From Acanthaster planci (lineage: Eukaryota; Echinodermata; Asteroidea; Valvatida; Acanthasteridae): a stretch of 64,000 nt of DNA. Shown here one piece after another: positions 12,758-28,600 of the stretch. The stretch lies in assembly GCF_001949145.1 (NCBI RefSeq), contig NW_019091449.1, forward strand, positions 433,210 to 497,209. The letters are read 5' to 3'. Below the pieces are notes generated by a model. That model searched no databases. It saw only the letters and a program-made list of their open reading frames with translations, and was not told where the DNA came from. The position numbers were made by a program, and so were the translations under genes. Positions within the stretch are counted from its first letter, which is position 1; each line of letters starts with the position of its first letter.

Positions 12758-15700
12758 GAGATGGATCCATTGATTTGGTATGTACATTTTTTCCTATTAG
12801 CTTCAACATACTAACACTCTAGGTTCATCAATTACACGTATTCAGATGATATCTACATCGTTAATTTTAATTAGAGCAACATTACAAAATGCGGAGCATG
12901 CTAGAAAGGTGATTTTAATGAAGAAGTGATGTGAATTCATTACTGGTTAGTTTGGGTACATTTTGACCAACTCGTAGGAGGATTTATCCCAGATAAATGT
13001 TGGCAGAGTTTCTCGGCACATTGTAGAGAGAGAGACTGGAGCTATACCAAGCTTTGGTGACAACTTATGCAGTAAAAGCTACTCTCAGAAAATGGACTTT
13101 CATGCAGTTACAAGACCATGTCCATTCTTGCACGGCCATACCTTCTGATGTGGCCCTGTGAGATTGGTTTCAGCAGATATGCAATATTACTGGAATGACA
13201 AACCTAATGAACCACTGTTCCTCCGAAGCTGTGGGGGGGGGGGAAAGCATTTTGGCATCACTCCTACCCAACCCGAGAACCAGGTTGCAGATTGCCTCCA
13301 TTGCTCCTCCCCCCCCCAATCAATGGGTTTGCAGTTGTGTGCTCACACCTACACCTGGCAATGGGAATCAATAACACAACCATTAGGGTGCTACATGCCG
13401 GGAGCAGTAAGCCAGTAATGTCTACTTAATAATCAACCACGATGAGGTTCGTTATCTTTCCCTGTCGTTGATGCATTTCTTGTAGCTGGAACAAATCTAA
13501 GGATGAACGTGTGGCACTGTAGATCAAAAGCCTGTTGAAATCTGTGTGGAGAGGACCATAAGAAACTAAAAGTTAGTTTGCAGAAAGAGATACAGTAGAA
13601 GACTGTAAAAGGTCTGGGGAAATCAGTGGAGTTTAATGACTGAAAGCAGAAGAAATGCCGGCTCGACCTGAGACAAGGACCTGCATGTAGGGCAAATTAT
13701 ACACAGACTGAATCAAAAGTGGGGCTAGACTACAAAATAGGCTGCAGCTTGCTGTGCTGTTACAAATTACAATGGAACAGCTCAAGCAAGTTAATGCACA
13801 TCTTCAGTCAACTCAGCTGCGCAAAATGACCGTGGAGATGGAATTCGAGCTAGGTACGCGTACCTGTATACTGCATCTTCAATTCCATAGCAAATTCAGA
13901 CATGCTTGTGTTTTCAATCCTGAAATTAATAGTATCCCCAAGTATGTAAAAGACAACAGGATTCCATATGATTTCCACTACACCTCGAGGGTTTAGGGGT
14001 AGCTAAACATGCAGCTGCATTCTTTCAACTGAGAGAAATACAGATCGGGACATCTTTGGCGTGACACACCATACCATTAATATGGTAGGGCACTGAAAAC
14101 AATGCATATCAATGCACTCAAGGAGGGTTGGTTAATGTGCGGTGGCTTGCTTGGCCCATTAGGCCACAATTCGTGAATTCTCATGACGTCTCCCAACCAC
14201 TCTGCAATTTATGTATCTGCCAAGCAATTGACGTAGCTTGACATGGATCCACTGACGATGGTTGCGAGTGGCCAACATGCTAATGCTTATTTCTCACCCT
14301 TCGGGAATTCAAGTTCTGTCAACGGTTTGGTTAAACGGCCCGTCCATTGGGCTTTTATGCAATCCTTGAAAACTCACCTTCGCGTCCTGGTTATGTCTTA
14401 TTTTTGATTTGGAATTTGGGCTTTTCAGTAGCTCGCCTCTGCTTTTAATGCTGATGCTGCCGAGGTTCATCTTAATGACCCAAACTACGTCATTCTGAGC
14501 AAAAAAAGGTTGCAGCTATTTCCGTGCAGAAAGTTGACAGAATTTTGAATTTTTTTCCTGTCTTACAGTTTTCTTTCATTTGGTTATTCGTCGTTGTGTG
14601 AGAGCACAAATGGTAATCTAAGCCGAAAATAATATGTGGGATTATTTAAGGTTTTAACAATTTTAGGCTTAGGTTCACTGTGTCTGAATGTGGATGATCA
14701 AAAGGCCTCTCCAAGACAAGCTTGAAAACCAATGACTTTTCAATTTGTTTGTCATATTCCCCCTGATCGGCTCGCCGTTACTCATTTCCTTTATTCTAAT
14801 TCTGTGCATTCTATGGTCATAGTATTGCCATTCGCACAATATTATCAACCATTTCCACATCCGTGTTCACTCTACGTCCACCGAGGAAGAGAGAGATTGA
14901 TGTAAACAACCTTGCTTAGAGACAAAGGCCTATCTCCAAATTGTCTGTCACCTGTCTCAGGCTGGCACCTTTGCATTGAAAGGATCTCTGCGAGAAGCAC
15001 AATGATAACCTACAAGACAGAGGTTGGATATTGGAGGGGGCCAGGTTGGATCGGGGAGAGGGTGAGTATGATGATGTTTTCACATCATGTAATTCACATT
15101 TAGAGCAGTAATTCAAAACCTGTGAGCACTTACTGATATGCTGGGATGTACATTTTTAGTCTAGATGTGGGGCATCATGGCCTTAGTAAACAGAGCCAGC
15201 GCATCAGAAAGTGTAATTTGATCTTGATAATTCATGGAAAGAATATGTTCCTGTAACACAGATAAGCTACCTCCTTGAATGTCCTACACGTTCTTGGTGA
15301 TGCCTGCAACTCGCCAGGCGCCCGCCTCGGCAGCAATTCTGTTGAGGGAGCTTTTGAATGTATTTGTTCGCAAACAAGAAACCTTCTAGGCCTCGCTACT
15401 TGTATTTCCTCTGCCTGTTGCATCTGCAGACTAGACCACCCCCCTGTTTGCCGACAAGCTCGTGGGGTATATTTGCATTTTGTGGCACCAAAATACCCAC
15501 GCATCACAGAGAGACTCAATTATCTTTCACATTTTGCTGCAGCCTCCATCACAGAGAGACTCACTTATCTTTCACATTTTGCTGCAGCCTCCATTTTTTC
15601 ACTTTCCTGGCTGTCTACTATGTAATCATATGTTTCTGTGTGTCATGACTGTGTGGGTGTACAAAGTTCATGAGGTACTGTATGACTAAGAGAGTTACGT

Positions 15701-18700
15701 CTGTGTAGATGCAGCGCACAGTTTCGCAATGAAATCAAGTTTTCAATTTGTCCAAACTAAAAACGAAGTTACTCCCAACTCTGAGCAAGCCAATCAGCTC
15801 TGAGTTTAATGACTGCCCATCCTGGTGCCAACTGGTTCTCGGTAGACAAAGACATGGAATCAGGGTTAATGGTTTGAGGCTCTACCCACCTGTGACTAAT
15901 TGCATGGTATGCTGATCGATGGGGCGTAACACATCTGAAAAGACTCATATTTCCCCACATGCATTAAAAGAAGAATCCCAGCCAGGCTTTCATTGAGTGT
16001 CTGACCACCTGGGAAACATATCACAAGCTTTTGCCCTGACAGGTTATAAATAAATACACTCCCCCTGTAGTAACAGCTGCCTGTACCAAAACTGAAATGC
16101 TTGAAGACTGTCACTTACACTCACACAATGAATTCATCTTACACCACCAATCACTTACCCAAGAGCATGAACCATGGCTTGACCCAGATTGTGGGAGCTG
16201 ATGGCTGATCACTGAATGGAACAGGCTTTAAAAAGAACAAGGCAGAGAATGCATCAGGAATGTGCAACACGGCATGAGCGATAACATGTTCATTAGCTGT
16301 AGTTCTCACTGACATTTAATCAAAAGGTGGCACATTTGAAAAAAATTATTAAAAAAAAAGCAATCTCTCAACGTGACAAAAGTCAAAGCCATGCCCACAG
16401 ACGCAAAGCCATTACATGTAAACGGAAAGAAGCGAATATAAACAGAGACGAACATACACACAGATACCAGAAAACAAACAGATAAACAAGCAAACCACCA
16501 AACAAACAAAATGATCCAACCAACAGCCGCAAAATGTCAGATAGACAGGTTTGGTAGGACTGACAAGCAAAACTTTCCACAAGAAGTACCTTTGTCCAAC
16601 CATCCCGCATTAACTTTCTTTATTTCAAATGCAGGGCTGCCTTGATGCCCAGAGTTTTTGCAGACTATCCAACTGCAACTAATGTTTTTTTCATTTGATC
16701 ATGAGATTCAGATGTAAAATTCCCTTACTCCCATTAGGCATTTTTCTTGTGGACGGGGATGAACTTACAAATATCCTGATTTCCCCCCTTCCCTGAAGCA
16801 GGGTTAAGGTGGGCTATCTGCACAGGGGTATCAAGATTAATTTGTGTGTATATCAGAAAACTGAGAACACCAATGTTAAAGATTCTTTTGAAAGCTTACA
16901 AAAGTAATGGGACAAGTTCACCAAAATGTTAAGGAACGAATGAAGAGCAACAGGAGCTATGTCCTATCATGGACTCTGAACTGTTTCCATTGTTGGGTGA
17001 GGGTCCTTTGCCCAAAAAAGTTAAAGTGTAGAAAATGAGAGGGAAATGCAGGCGTGCGTGGGTTATGCCCAGCACAAACATCTTGGGGATAAGTTGATTT
17101 GATCCATGATCCAACCTGCCCATCCTCCCCCACCCATCAAAAAGGTGGAGAGGGATTTATCGTAACACATTTGTACCCATCTTTAATTGAGAGAAATTTG
17201 AGACATGATCTACACAGAAGTTAATACAAAATACTTCAAAGAAATTATCTTACAATTTTAGTGACAAGTAGTAGGGGCTACTACTGTGGTATTTATTGTA
17301 TTTCAAAAACAAGAAGACCTGAAGTGTGGGCCAAAATGTGACATGACAATTCTCCCATTGCGACTAAATTTCTCTGTAAAGCAACTTTGCCGTCACCAAT
17401 TTATTTCTCATTTTGGAGCAGTAATGACATTCTGGGAGCAACTCCCACACCTTGCCAGACAGAAACCCCAGCGGGACATTTTTCGGGCTCCTCTGTTGTT
17501 GAGTCTGTTGACTCTGAATGCAAATTGATCTGGAAATGATTTGAATTTGGAGGAGTCCTCTCAGATGTAAAGAAAACAGCGGGCTGTTGACGGACACTCG
17601 TAATTCACCAGAGCTGGCACTAAGACAACATAGCTGCACCCCCGACCACTTGCGCTTAAAAGAGTTTTTTATCCATCAATCATGTGGGTGTAGAAGGGAC
17701 TGTTTCTGCCTCAGGGCTCTCAGATTCTGGCATTGGCTTTGCTTTTTGCCTCCAAATGCAGACCAATGCAAAGCTTTGAAAACAATTAACTTTTCAACAT
17801 GTAAGCATACGCGCCGTAAGACTCTTCCCGATCCCCATTGCTTCAATCCTTGCTTTCTGTCTCCTCGTGACAGGTCTCCTGAAATTCTGCAGCAAATTAC
17901 TTTGCCCCAAAACAACTGCTTCTTTTCAGCCATCACAACAGCATATTCGTTGCTGGATGGTAAAACTGGTCTCACAGGCCAAAGATAATCATTCAATGAG
18001 CAGTCTCCGAGCATACCAAAAAACCTTTGACAGAGACAGTCCTTTATAGTCATGTTCCATCCACTGCATGTTCAATCCTATTCCTTCAACACTTGACTTG
18101 TGATTAACTTGTGGATTACATGTCTGGTAAATTCAAACCTTGAAAATAAGATTACAGGGATCTTCAGTCACTGTGTACATGTAATTCAGTTTACAAAGGA
18201 ACTTCAAACTTCAATATTTTCAACTGATATAAACCACTATACTACTGCTATAAATGCTTGCTCTGCAATGCAAGAAATGCACCCTTTCTCTTCCATGACA
18301 TTAGCGGTGCCATCAAAGAGACAAAGTACACAAGTCGTGATCTGAAATATCTTGACTAGTGATGTTCACAAGGGGTTGGGGAGTTAAGCAGGTCAGCAAT
18401 TGTGCATCATGAGGCAAGCTAGCCTCCGTGCTGAGCCACTGATACACGGCCTCCCAAAGGCTGTGGTATTTTCACAGTACTCCAAGACCGGTTGACCGGT
18501 TGCCACTTATTGGCAGAGCTAGTCACTTATTAACCGTGGGTCATCACCAGTGCGCAGGGAGTGGAGAGGGCCTGCTCTGCATACGGATAGACAAGATCTA
18601 AACGCCCAGCATACTGCAAGATTTTCAGTCCATGTCCTGCCCCTGCATTCCAAGGGACATTATCCAAGACTGATATTTGAAGAAGGCACGTTGTAAAATT

Positions 18701-19432
18701 CAGAGTCTGTCCCAGGGGAAAAAATGACAAGCTCTTCTGTATAACCACCTGTGCTCGTCGAATGCTCTATCGTACCTTTGGCAAGGTGCCATCGGTTAAG
18801 AATTACCATAAAATGGGGAATGAAACTCTACACTTGCTGGAGTCTTACAATTATGCCAAAACACTGGTATGTCTATAAACTTCCCCAAGGCATCTGAATA
18901 TATGTATCTATGATACTTCCTGTTTACAAACTTATGAAAGGCAAGTTTTGTAACAAATAAAAATCAAGGGTATGGCAACATGAGTTAGTAATGGACAAAA
19001 TTCAGTCAGCCGAAAAACAACACTTACATACTCTTTATTTCAAGAACCACAAATGTTCCCAGATCAAAGAAGATCGGGGAGGGGGGGTGCTAAAATCACC
19101 AGTCTTGGCCTATACAACTACATGCCCCTCGTCCTTCTTTTGATGTTTACAAAGAGGGGGTGATGAGATCTTGTGCATTGTGCTCAAAGTCTGTGCAGGT
19201 AACTCCACCATGAATCCATTTCGATACAAGTGGGAATCACCATGTATACGATGCCGGGGAGGGAAGGGGCCTTTTCTAAAGGCTATGTTGAGAACATGCT
19301 TCCACTAGACCCATGGTCATTTCTTATGACGGCTTAAGCTATAATTGCTTCTTCATTTGAAAGTTGTTTCTCTGTTTTCTGTTCTGTCTTCTTCCTTTAA
19401 TGTGCATGATATATGAATTGTACTTTATTTAT
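12758..19432. other. Stretch with no supported gene (CpG-poor)
   Basis: Apart from the 45-bp duplication at 15503 and C/G homopolymers (for example 13233 and 13310), nothing is recognised. An A/C-rich segment lies at 16430-16510. Confidence 0.6.
15503..15593. repeat. 45-bp tandem duplication
   Basis: Two copies from 15503 and 15548, each starting ATCACAGAGAGACTCA and ending TTTGCTGCAGCCTCC, with one substitution. Confidence 0.93.
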
Positions 19433-19678
19433 GGTTAATTCCAGAAATTAGAGGTCCAAAAGTGTGACATTTTTGTGTCCCTGTTACATCTGACCTTTGT
19501 TATTTGACAAGGAAATATCACCAGAATTGATTTCAAGCTACTACTACTTGTTTGTCAGGTACTTTGCATTAATTCACCACTCTTGAAAATAAGAAAATGT
19601 TTTCTGAAATTACAAAATCATATGTCAGATTTGACAGGGACATGAAAAAAAATGGACCCCCAATTTCTGGAATTACCC
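19433..19678 (+). mobile_element. MITE, 246 bp, family copy 1
   Basis: Terminal inverted repeats TTAATTCCAGAAATTA and CAATTTCTGGAATTAC, with an interior collinear with the copy at 49381-49626 in the opposite orientation. Same length in both copies. Non-coding; the superfamily is not determined. Confidence 0.8.
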
Positions 19679-22600
19679 TTCTAAGGCTGGATATAAATAC
19701 ATGTTGCTCCAAACATGCGCTCAGCAAGTGCTTGTGACTCATGAAGACACGTATCCAGACATGTTTTGTGAAACTCTTTCCTCTCATGTATAAAGTATTT
19801 AATGCCTCCTTTTTGTTTGTCTGACACAGTGTACTCTTTTAGGCCTTTCAAACTGACCATGGTTGTCATGACACGAGAGAAGTGCCTCAGTGATATTAAT
19901 TCAAAAAGGCAATTTAAGACGGCACCAAAAAAGCTGGCGAATTTTGCTGTTGAAATAAGTGTAACATCAGATGTCACATTTGATGTCAAACTTTTTGCAT
20001 TTCTTTCGGATGAACTGAATTTAACATTATGAAATCCACTCACGGAGTTGGGATACTATATGAATAATCCTATGACAATGAAATCACACAGATCCAAGTG
20101 GTGTGGTGCTTTTTTCCTGGGGTTGGAGGGAACGGTGGGAGAATGACGACCTGATTTATTTGAGACTACTGACGCTCTTCCTATCCAGTGAATTTGCTAT
20201 TACCCTTTAGGAATGAAACGTACCAGCAAATGCTTTTGTACCACACCTGTTTTGTCCTTTTCACTAAATTACACGTTACATTACAATCAACCATGGGATC
20301 TTGCTGCAAGTTGGTTCTGAGTTTCTCTCATTCATGGACTTGTGCACATACAAAGGCACTTGTGTTGTACATGAGACACTAAATACACAAAAAATCAATA
20401 TTGAATATAACATTACCAGAACGGTTACATAATGATGAAATCGCTACATGAAGTCAACGATTGCAAGTCATCTTGCCTTGCAAGTTTCCATTTCACCAAC
20501 AGTCTGCACCACTAGCTGTCACCTAGTTTTTTTTACCCGTTCTTTGACTGGTATTGACCGTAGAAATTCAAGGGTAAAACCTCCACAGAAGCTCTGAGAC
20601 TAAAAAGGCTTGGATTACAAAGCCACTCACACTTTCTTCTCCATGTTGGGAAAAACTCTGCTCTTGTTATTTCTGATGTCAACTATAGCTGGATCAGTTG
20701 GCGGTCCCCTGGTGCCTTAAATCAAACCCTGCACCTAAGCATGGCCATTTTACTGCCGTTTCAGCTTCACAGCCAAAGCATCTCGGTTGATAAATTGGAC
20801 CGTTTCTTAGGGGCCTGGTGAGCTTTTTCTGCGGCCCTGGACAATATGAATAATTAACGAGTGCCAGATAGACATGAAGAGAAGGCTCCTATGAAGAGGC
20901 TGCTGCTCCTGGACATTGCCGAGGAGACCTACATGCACATTGAACATGTATTTGTACAGCATGCAGTGACGTATCCAGAAATCTATGGCTGGTAGGGGCA
21001 ACTCCCCCCCCCCAGCAATTTATAAGTACATAGTTGAAAGCACCAACAATTAGAAAAGATACTAGCACCTTCCGTTTGGTTTGACGATATGATTACAGCT
21101 GCTGACACAAAGTCTGCTGCTGAGGCATACTTGGCACTAAAATGGAGGCACTATTAATACACATCTCTGGCATGCTGTGAAAGTATTCCCATAGTTACAT
21201 GTAAGTTGCAAAGTTTGCACATATTTCAACACCACCCCCCCTAAATTCTGCTGTGAAGGCTTCTTGTGCCAACTTTGCAGAGTTGAATTTCCACTCAGAT
21301 TGAGTTTGATCCTGCCTTTAGTACTCATGGTGGGTGACCTCTCTGACTAAACACAGACTGCATACATGCAGACTGAAAAATTTATCTGCTGGATGTTTAA
21401 ACTGAAGACCTCAGAAAGACAGATGTTTGAACAGGCTTCCTTTCTGCATTGTCAGAAAGATAATGTGTGGTCAGTTCTGATGGAAATGCACTCAAAGGTA
21501 TTCAAGATTCAAGAGCTACATGTAAATGTAAATGTTAGCATGACTAGTGGGACTGGGAGGTGGGTGGAGACATTCCTGTGAAACTGCAGAGAATTCAACA
21601 GGAAGTGGGAGCTGACCAAACCAAAGACATACCCACAGAGATCAGCTGAGTACACAGGTCGTGGTGGGCAGGTAACACCTCGCTATATGTATGCACACAG
21701 ACAGAGCCTACATAATGATGTGCAAGACATGGGGGGGGGAGATAGCAGGTGCATCTGTGACACACCCCATTCAGAGAGGCAGTGATAGCACTGACAAGCT
21801 GGACCACCAGGAGGATTAACAACCAGGCAGCAACACCATTAGATGAAAGAGGTACAGTAAAGTGTCCCGAGGGAGGGATGAAGTGTTCTGTAGGCGTGGC
21901 TTTTGTTCCAAGGGCCTTGTGCACCAGTGCTCCATGGGCCCTACTCTGCCCCAGTTACCAGCACAATTTCAGTGCACTGGAAAACATGTGGACCTCGCAC
22001 TGCATGTTAGGGTTACTTAAGCGGACTGAGCTATCACACTAGCTAGTTTAAATCAAGCTTTTCCACAATCAAGAATTCATGAGGAAATAAAACTGTGTTT
22101 TGTTACAGAGTGACTGTAGCAGCTAGCATTTTTGTAGGTCCACAAATTTCTTGTAGGTACAGTTGTGACCATTGGATAATCTTGCCATATACCAGTTATA
22201 TGTGCGTCATTTTTGGTTGGGAAATGTGCGAATATCCAAATTGCAAAGCTAAAAGCCAGTACATCCTGGTTGATAAAAGCAAGCTTCTAAATACACAATA
22301 GCATAATGATAGCCAAACACATTGCATGTATGAGAGAACTAACCAAAATGCCCAGAGTTGCAGATAAAATTGGTTGGAATGCTGATTAAAGGGAATCCGA
22401 AGTATGTTGCAGCCAATGGCGAAAAAAAAAAAATGAAACTCAAATTTTAATATTAAATAAAATCCAACTATCAAATTAGTGTGTCGTGGTCACTGTCAAA
22501 GGTGATGTAGTACCAGCTACTTCAATCCAAAATTACATCAAATAAGACGAGGAAGAATATAAATGAATTGTGTGTGTAATTCGGAGGGCACTACAGTCTG

Positions 22601-25600
22601 TCTCGAAGCTTGGCAATGTGCCAGGAAAGCAGTATGCAATAGATTAATTAGCCCGAGAACTGGGTCCCACCCCTTCCACAGTCCAGTGCTGTTTTCTATA
22701 TAAGGTACAATGCAAGAAATACATGTACACGTATGAGCAATTTTTTGGTACAGTACACCATGTACACTGACCAAGAGGAGAACAGGGGGCCAGCTTTACA
22801 GTACTTCACATTTAAAACACATGCTTCAGAGTGTCTTTCCTCTCATGTTTGTCAGGGGATGGTGTGATCTTTTGCATATATTATCCCTTGCACTGCATGA
22901 GACTTACACGTATGACCCTTCTAAACACCTGCTATGATCAAATCAGGATCAAACCTGGATCAAGTTAAAAATAGCTGATTTTACAATAACAATTACAGAT
23001 TTTTCTTTTCCTTTCCTCAATCAAACCCATCTTTCCTTTGATGGGGGTTAACGTTGACCCGAGTCCTCTTTCCAGAGGTGTGGACCCAACATTTCCAAAA
23101 AGAGAAGGAGTCGAACATGAACTCAAAAATACAAGCAGGTCCTATTGGTAGTACTAATTTTTGTCTTTAAAGTGATTAATTATACTGTTGATAACAAAAG
23201 AAAAGGTGTCTCTCCCATTCCCGCCCACCAAAAAAAGAAGAAAACATGGGGGTGGGGGTGCACTCCCTCTGAATTTGCCACTATCTCCCTATAAGAGTCC
23301 CCATGGACATACTTGACAGCGATGCCTTGAATTTTACATGTAGGTAAATTTGTAGACCTAAGCAACTGTGCATGGAGAAGACTGAACAATTAGTTAGAAG
23401 ATAATCATGCAGGTGCATGACATTTTCTTGAGTTGCTTACGTAGACACCCCCCCCAAAAAAAAGAAAGACAGGATGACTTTATAAAAGCAGCAAGACTAA
23501 AACAAGATATCCTCCAATATGACCACTTATACTTTGATATGCGATAATCTTCCTTGGGTATTATCAGCCTGTGGGGATATTCCTCATCAGGGAGCTACAC
23601 TCAAGATTAGACTGATCAAGAACTACATGTTTGCCACAGAAAAGCACAAACATGCGTCATTACTGTGAAAGATGAGGAACGGATTTACTTGGCATTAAGT
23701 TGTTTTCTCTGCAGCTGGCACTGAATTATCTTGAACTCTCTTTTCCCATACTGGCTTGATGAAAGGCAGTTGTGTAGGATGGAAAGCCAGTTTGCTCTTT
23801 ATAGACTTAGAACAACAAGCACTGAGGGACTGGCCATACGTACGTGTATGTAAGGCAATCTCTACCTGTTCTTTCAAAGTGAAATCAGAATTCACCAATT
23901 TGGAAAAGCAACCATTTGGCCTTTCACATTTGTCAATTACAATACGATCTTGAAGGATGATCAACTGTTTTCCTTTGTTTGAGTTTCTTTTACTCTTTGC
24001 TGTGGTTCCCATGTATGTATATTATATAGTCTGGCTCAAGAAGGTTTACATTCTTTGTACCTGCTTAAAAATCAACAGGTTTAAACAGCAGGGAGAAATT
24101 TTTGAAACAGGAAATCGGCACGGCGAACACTGGATGAGTGGATGGCACAGCAGAGAGTGACACACTCCCTACAATTACCATGCAAATACAATTAGTACGA
24201 GTTTGTAATGAACTCTGCAATTACTCAGATTCAATAAGCACCACCTGATGGTCTGTGTCCAACACAGGCTTGCCCACTATACACTGTCCATCGACAGCCC
24301 TTTCTAACAGCGAGACAAGTGACAGAGACAGCTCATGAATAAGTCAGGCCACTAGGACTGGCCCTTATCTCCTTGTTCAAACAGGGTCTCCTGGGTACCA
24401 ATATGATGACCATGGATGACCATTTTGTGTCCAGCATACACATTAACAACACTGGAGCAATCTGAAGAATATATAGGCCTAGAAGATGGAAAATGGAAGG
24501 GGAGGGGAGATAGAGACATTTTGCCGACTGATATGATTTGCATTCCGATCGGGGAAGATCGTAAATCTGTTCCTGACCGCAAATGAGCTCAGACACTGAG
24601 GCAATTAGTTTCAGGGATCAGGATTTTCCTGTCCGTTTTATTGATTTTCAATTGGGACTGTCCTCACTAGGGAAAACTCAGTATCCATTAGTGAATGCTG
24701 GCAAAAGCATGCAGACCTGATTGAGACTGAATAACAACTTCAAGAAATAGATTCTTAAATGTGGATTGGCCATCTGGCACACAGGAAGCAGAACCGACTT
24801 TAAGGAACAAGCTTCTGTAACCAAATTTTAGTGTAAAGAAATATGGGCACCTTAAGCGAGCACATGTACACATGCGTACATGTATACAATGAACTTCTCT
24901 CATTGGAAAAAGTCCTCAATTCTTCATCCGCTGGAAAAGCTGACAATGGTTAACGTCAGACTGTCTCGCTCAATGGGTGGATCCAGCAGCAAATATTGGG
25001 GGAGGTGGATTTTTTTTGGTTTTGACAATTGGGAAATTCTCAATGTAACCTTGTATGACCCTTCGTAGGGGTAAGACAAATTTCATGGGCTTTTGATATG
25101 CATTGAGAAAGAAGAATAGTGAAATACTGTCCAAAATCATCCTTTTCCCTTCATCAAAAAACAAAAGCATGAATGTTAACGGGGGATGGCCCCTGTCCAG
25201 CATGGAATGATTATCACAAATGATTTGATTTCATAGAAGGCTAACAGAGCTGCATGAGCTGAATTTACAATCTTACATCTACATAGGCCTACAGGAATTC
25301 ATACATTTTTGGGCCCCATTCTCAAACCCACTACTCTATGCCAACCGACTTCATATGCTTTAGTGATGTTTAGGAACACATCATTCATAAAAACCAAGGT
25401 TACCTGTCTTTCTATAATGACGCTATTTTCTCTTCTATTGTGACCCCTCCTCAATTTTTATAATCATGGTTTCACTGAGGAAACAATTGAGCAACTTCAA
25501 GCAGTCAATTTTGGGGAGGCAACAAAATTTTTTTTTCACCCCCATAGAATTCTTGTTTTCACACTCCTGCATGTACACTGTATAAGCTGCATTTTTATGA

Positions 25601-28600
25601 AAAATGGAATAGCAATACAGAAACTGCCTTCCTTAGGGTCTAAAATTCTGTTTTGAAAATTCCCTACCCAACTATCCGTAATTCCCAAATCACAAATTTG
25701 ATTGAGCCTACAATCTTCAATGCAAATGGACACTCCCAAATCACAAATTTGATTGAGCCGACAATCTTCAATGCAAATGGACACCCAACAGAATTTGTAA
25801 GAGTACCCACAAATCTCTTTGTTAAATTTGAAACCATGCTGCTTTGTCCCGTTAATAAAGGCCATACATAAAGGCGTCATTAAAAGAAATTGACAGCGTT
25901 TCTGCCGAGTGTTGACATACAATATTAAATTGTGCCAGAAGAAGAGTCAGTGAACTCGCGTGACTGCTTGATATTGGGCTTTTCCGCCGTTAAAATGAGT
26001 TTCAGAAGCAAACCTACGGTTCGTCACTTGCGCTTGATGATCAAAGGCTACTGCAAAACTTTCATAAACTTAGTTAAATAGGAGTTATCAATGACAAATA
26101 TGGCCAACATACTTCAAATATTATCCATGAAGAACTGCCCTGCTTGATCAGAACGCAAATGACAGCAGTAAACTGAGTACTGCCTCAATCCCTCGGATAC
26201 AGCTTGGTAAGAGACCTGATCGTGCCAAGAGGTGACTTTCTGTCGTGCACTCTGACCTCTAGTCTGGTCAGCGAATGTAAGTATTTAGGGGAGAGTACAC
26301 TTGGGCACTCTCTGGGTAAAGTTTATTGTACATGTCCCTTTTGTGGAAATAGTTAAGCCCAGAAGTTTCCACCAATAGTACTACCTCCATCATTTCGGAA
26401 CTCGGCTTTTGTTACGCTGGGCGCATGTTATCTAATAGTCTTTCCAGCAAGCAGCTTCTTGGCAGTCAGTAGCTTTTTTGGTAGCCTCTTGGCTTTTTGT
26501 CTCTTACAGCAGCATTGGCAAAAGCCATTGTTCTGCAACTTAGGCGTGACTTAGTAAAATTACAAATCCAGGTGCTGTACAAAAGTTACTAAGGAGTTAT
26601 TTTGCCAAACAGAAGGTACAATGTGTGATTTGGGTGTGTGAGGGTGTTGGATGAATCGAGGTAGGGCAGACCAGATCAGATCTGGATAGAAGATAGGCAT
26701 ATGATTGCTTGAATGTCAGCCACCAGGGGTGTAGCAAGGTACAGCAGGCTTTTTTCCCTCAGCGATGCATCTGAAGACAGCACTTCAAAATAAGTTCTTG
26801 GTTTGTCAAGATTTTGCGAACACTTTGGCTATGTAAAACACACCGAAGAAAGAATTTAGCAGTACATGTACTCTGAACCCAGCAACCATAAGTGTTAATT
26901 TGGAACTTATTTTATAAGAGTTTGAAACACTGAATAAGTCTAGTCATGGAATTGACATAAAGTGGGTTAATTTAAGATGTTGCCAGTATCAATGCTGGAT
27001 AAGGTTAAATTATGGATTACACACTGACATTTTAAAAAATTTACTGAGTTTTGTGGCGAGAAATAGTTGTTGGAGGAGCTATTGAACGTAAAGTGTTCTT
27101 TGATTATTACAAATAGTTATTTTGTTTTTTGGAATATGGTTAAATGTTTAAATTATTAGATGGTTTGCAGTTGAGGGACCAAATTTAAACCCAAGATACT
27201 GAGATTGATTGGGGCTCAGGCTACTCAGACCAAGGATGATCTAACCCAGAGCTATACAAAGGGGCCGTAGGACACCTGGAACCGGTGGTGTTTCCAAGGA
27301 TCGCGTCAGATTCCAACCAGTTGCTGTCCCTTTATCCTTATTAGCTGCATCCAGCTCCCTTGCTACAAAGAGTTAGAACTTAGACTTGTAGTAAGACAAG
27401 TTTTATATCAATTTTGTATACAAAGTCAACTTAATAAAAGCCAGCAGGTTTCATAAACGATAATTGAGAAAGTAGAGATTTATGTATGTTCTTTAATCGG
27501 CCGAACAATACACATTAATGAAATAGCTGTAAATATTTGTAAATTTACGTGAATAGACTCTTGAGAACTAAGCAGAAAGTCTCTTGTGTTTCCGTTTGTT
27601 GTTGGGTTGTAAATATATTTGGTTACAGACAGAAGGGACACACAGTTCTGGGAAACATCCAACACTCTGTCTTTACTTGATTGAGAGCTTGACCCATCAG
27701 AAGCAAAGGGAGAACTGCAAAGTGATTTCCCTAATGCGAAGCAATGATGAACCCATATGATAAGACTGAGTCTTCAAAATGTAGGAAAGGGAGCACCAAG
27801 TGGGCATACTACCAATATCCTGAAACATTTCAGTCTGACCAGTCTGCGTGGTTCCCTAGTACTAGTAGAAACAGTGTTAAAAATGCTGGTTACTTGAAAG
27901 ACACTCCATGTGCTGGTGTCCATAAGCAAGGTACCATCTGGCAATGATTTCCCTTCATCACAAGGTGTACAATCTCACACCTGGGAAGTTCCCTCTAAGA
28001 AAGGTAATGCCAAGGCAGTGGAAAAGGCAAACTGGGTGATTTAAACTGCACAATGAGCAGGGCCACATGCATGACCTTTTCTTCTGAAGTGCACTATCAG
28101 TAATCAAGGGCCAACTGCAAAGAAACTGTGTGGCGGGTAATTAAATTATCTCAGCCGACCCACAAAATAGAAAACAAACCTCAAATTGGCTAAAAAAGAA
28201 ACTGTTCAAAGCAAATCCTCAAGACTCAAGACTCAACTGATGGCCAAAATTGTGATCCTCCCTTGCCTTCCCAAAATTCCTCGCCTGTTGAATTTAATCT
28301 CATCGCCAGGCCCGAGTCCCGCACACTTTCAAAGTTGATTGCAAATTGTTGACCTGCGGGGCAAACTCCTAGGATGCATTGACCAGAATCTAATTACTTG
28401 ACCATTTTCTCTCTTCCCCTAGAATCAATGATTTGGTTCTTCTAAGCCACCTCCTGAGTTTATGAAGTTGCTGCAGGTGGTAGTTGCAGTTGCCCAGAGC
28501 TTAACCAAACAATTCCGCCAGTTGCTGAGGCACTCTATGTAATTTTCTTTCCTTCATCTCATAAGCTTTTTCTCTATGATAAAACGTCAAATGCTGAAAG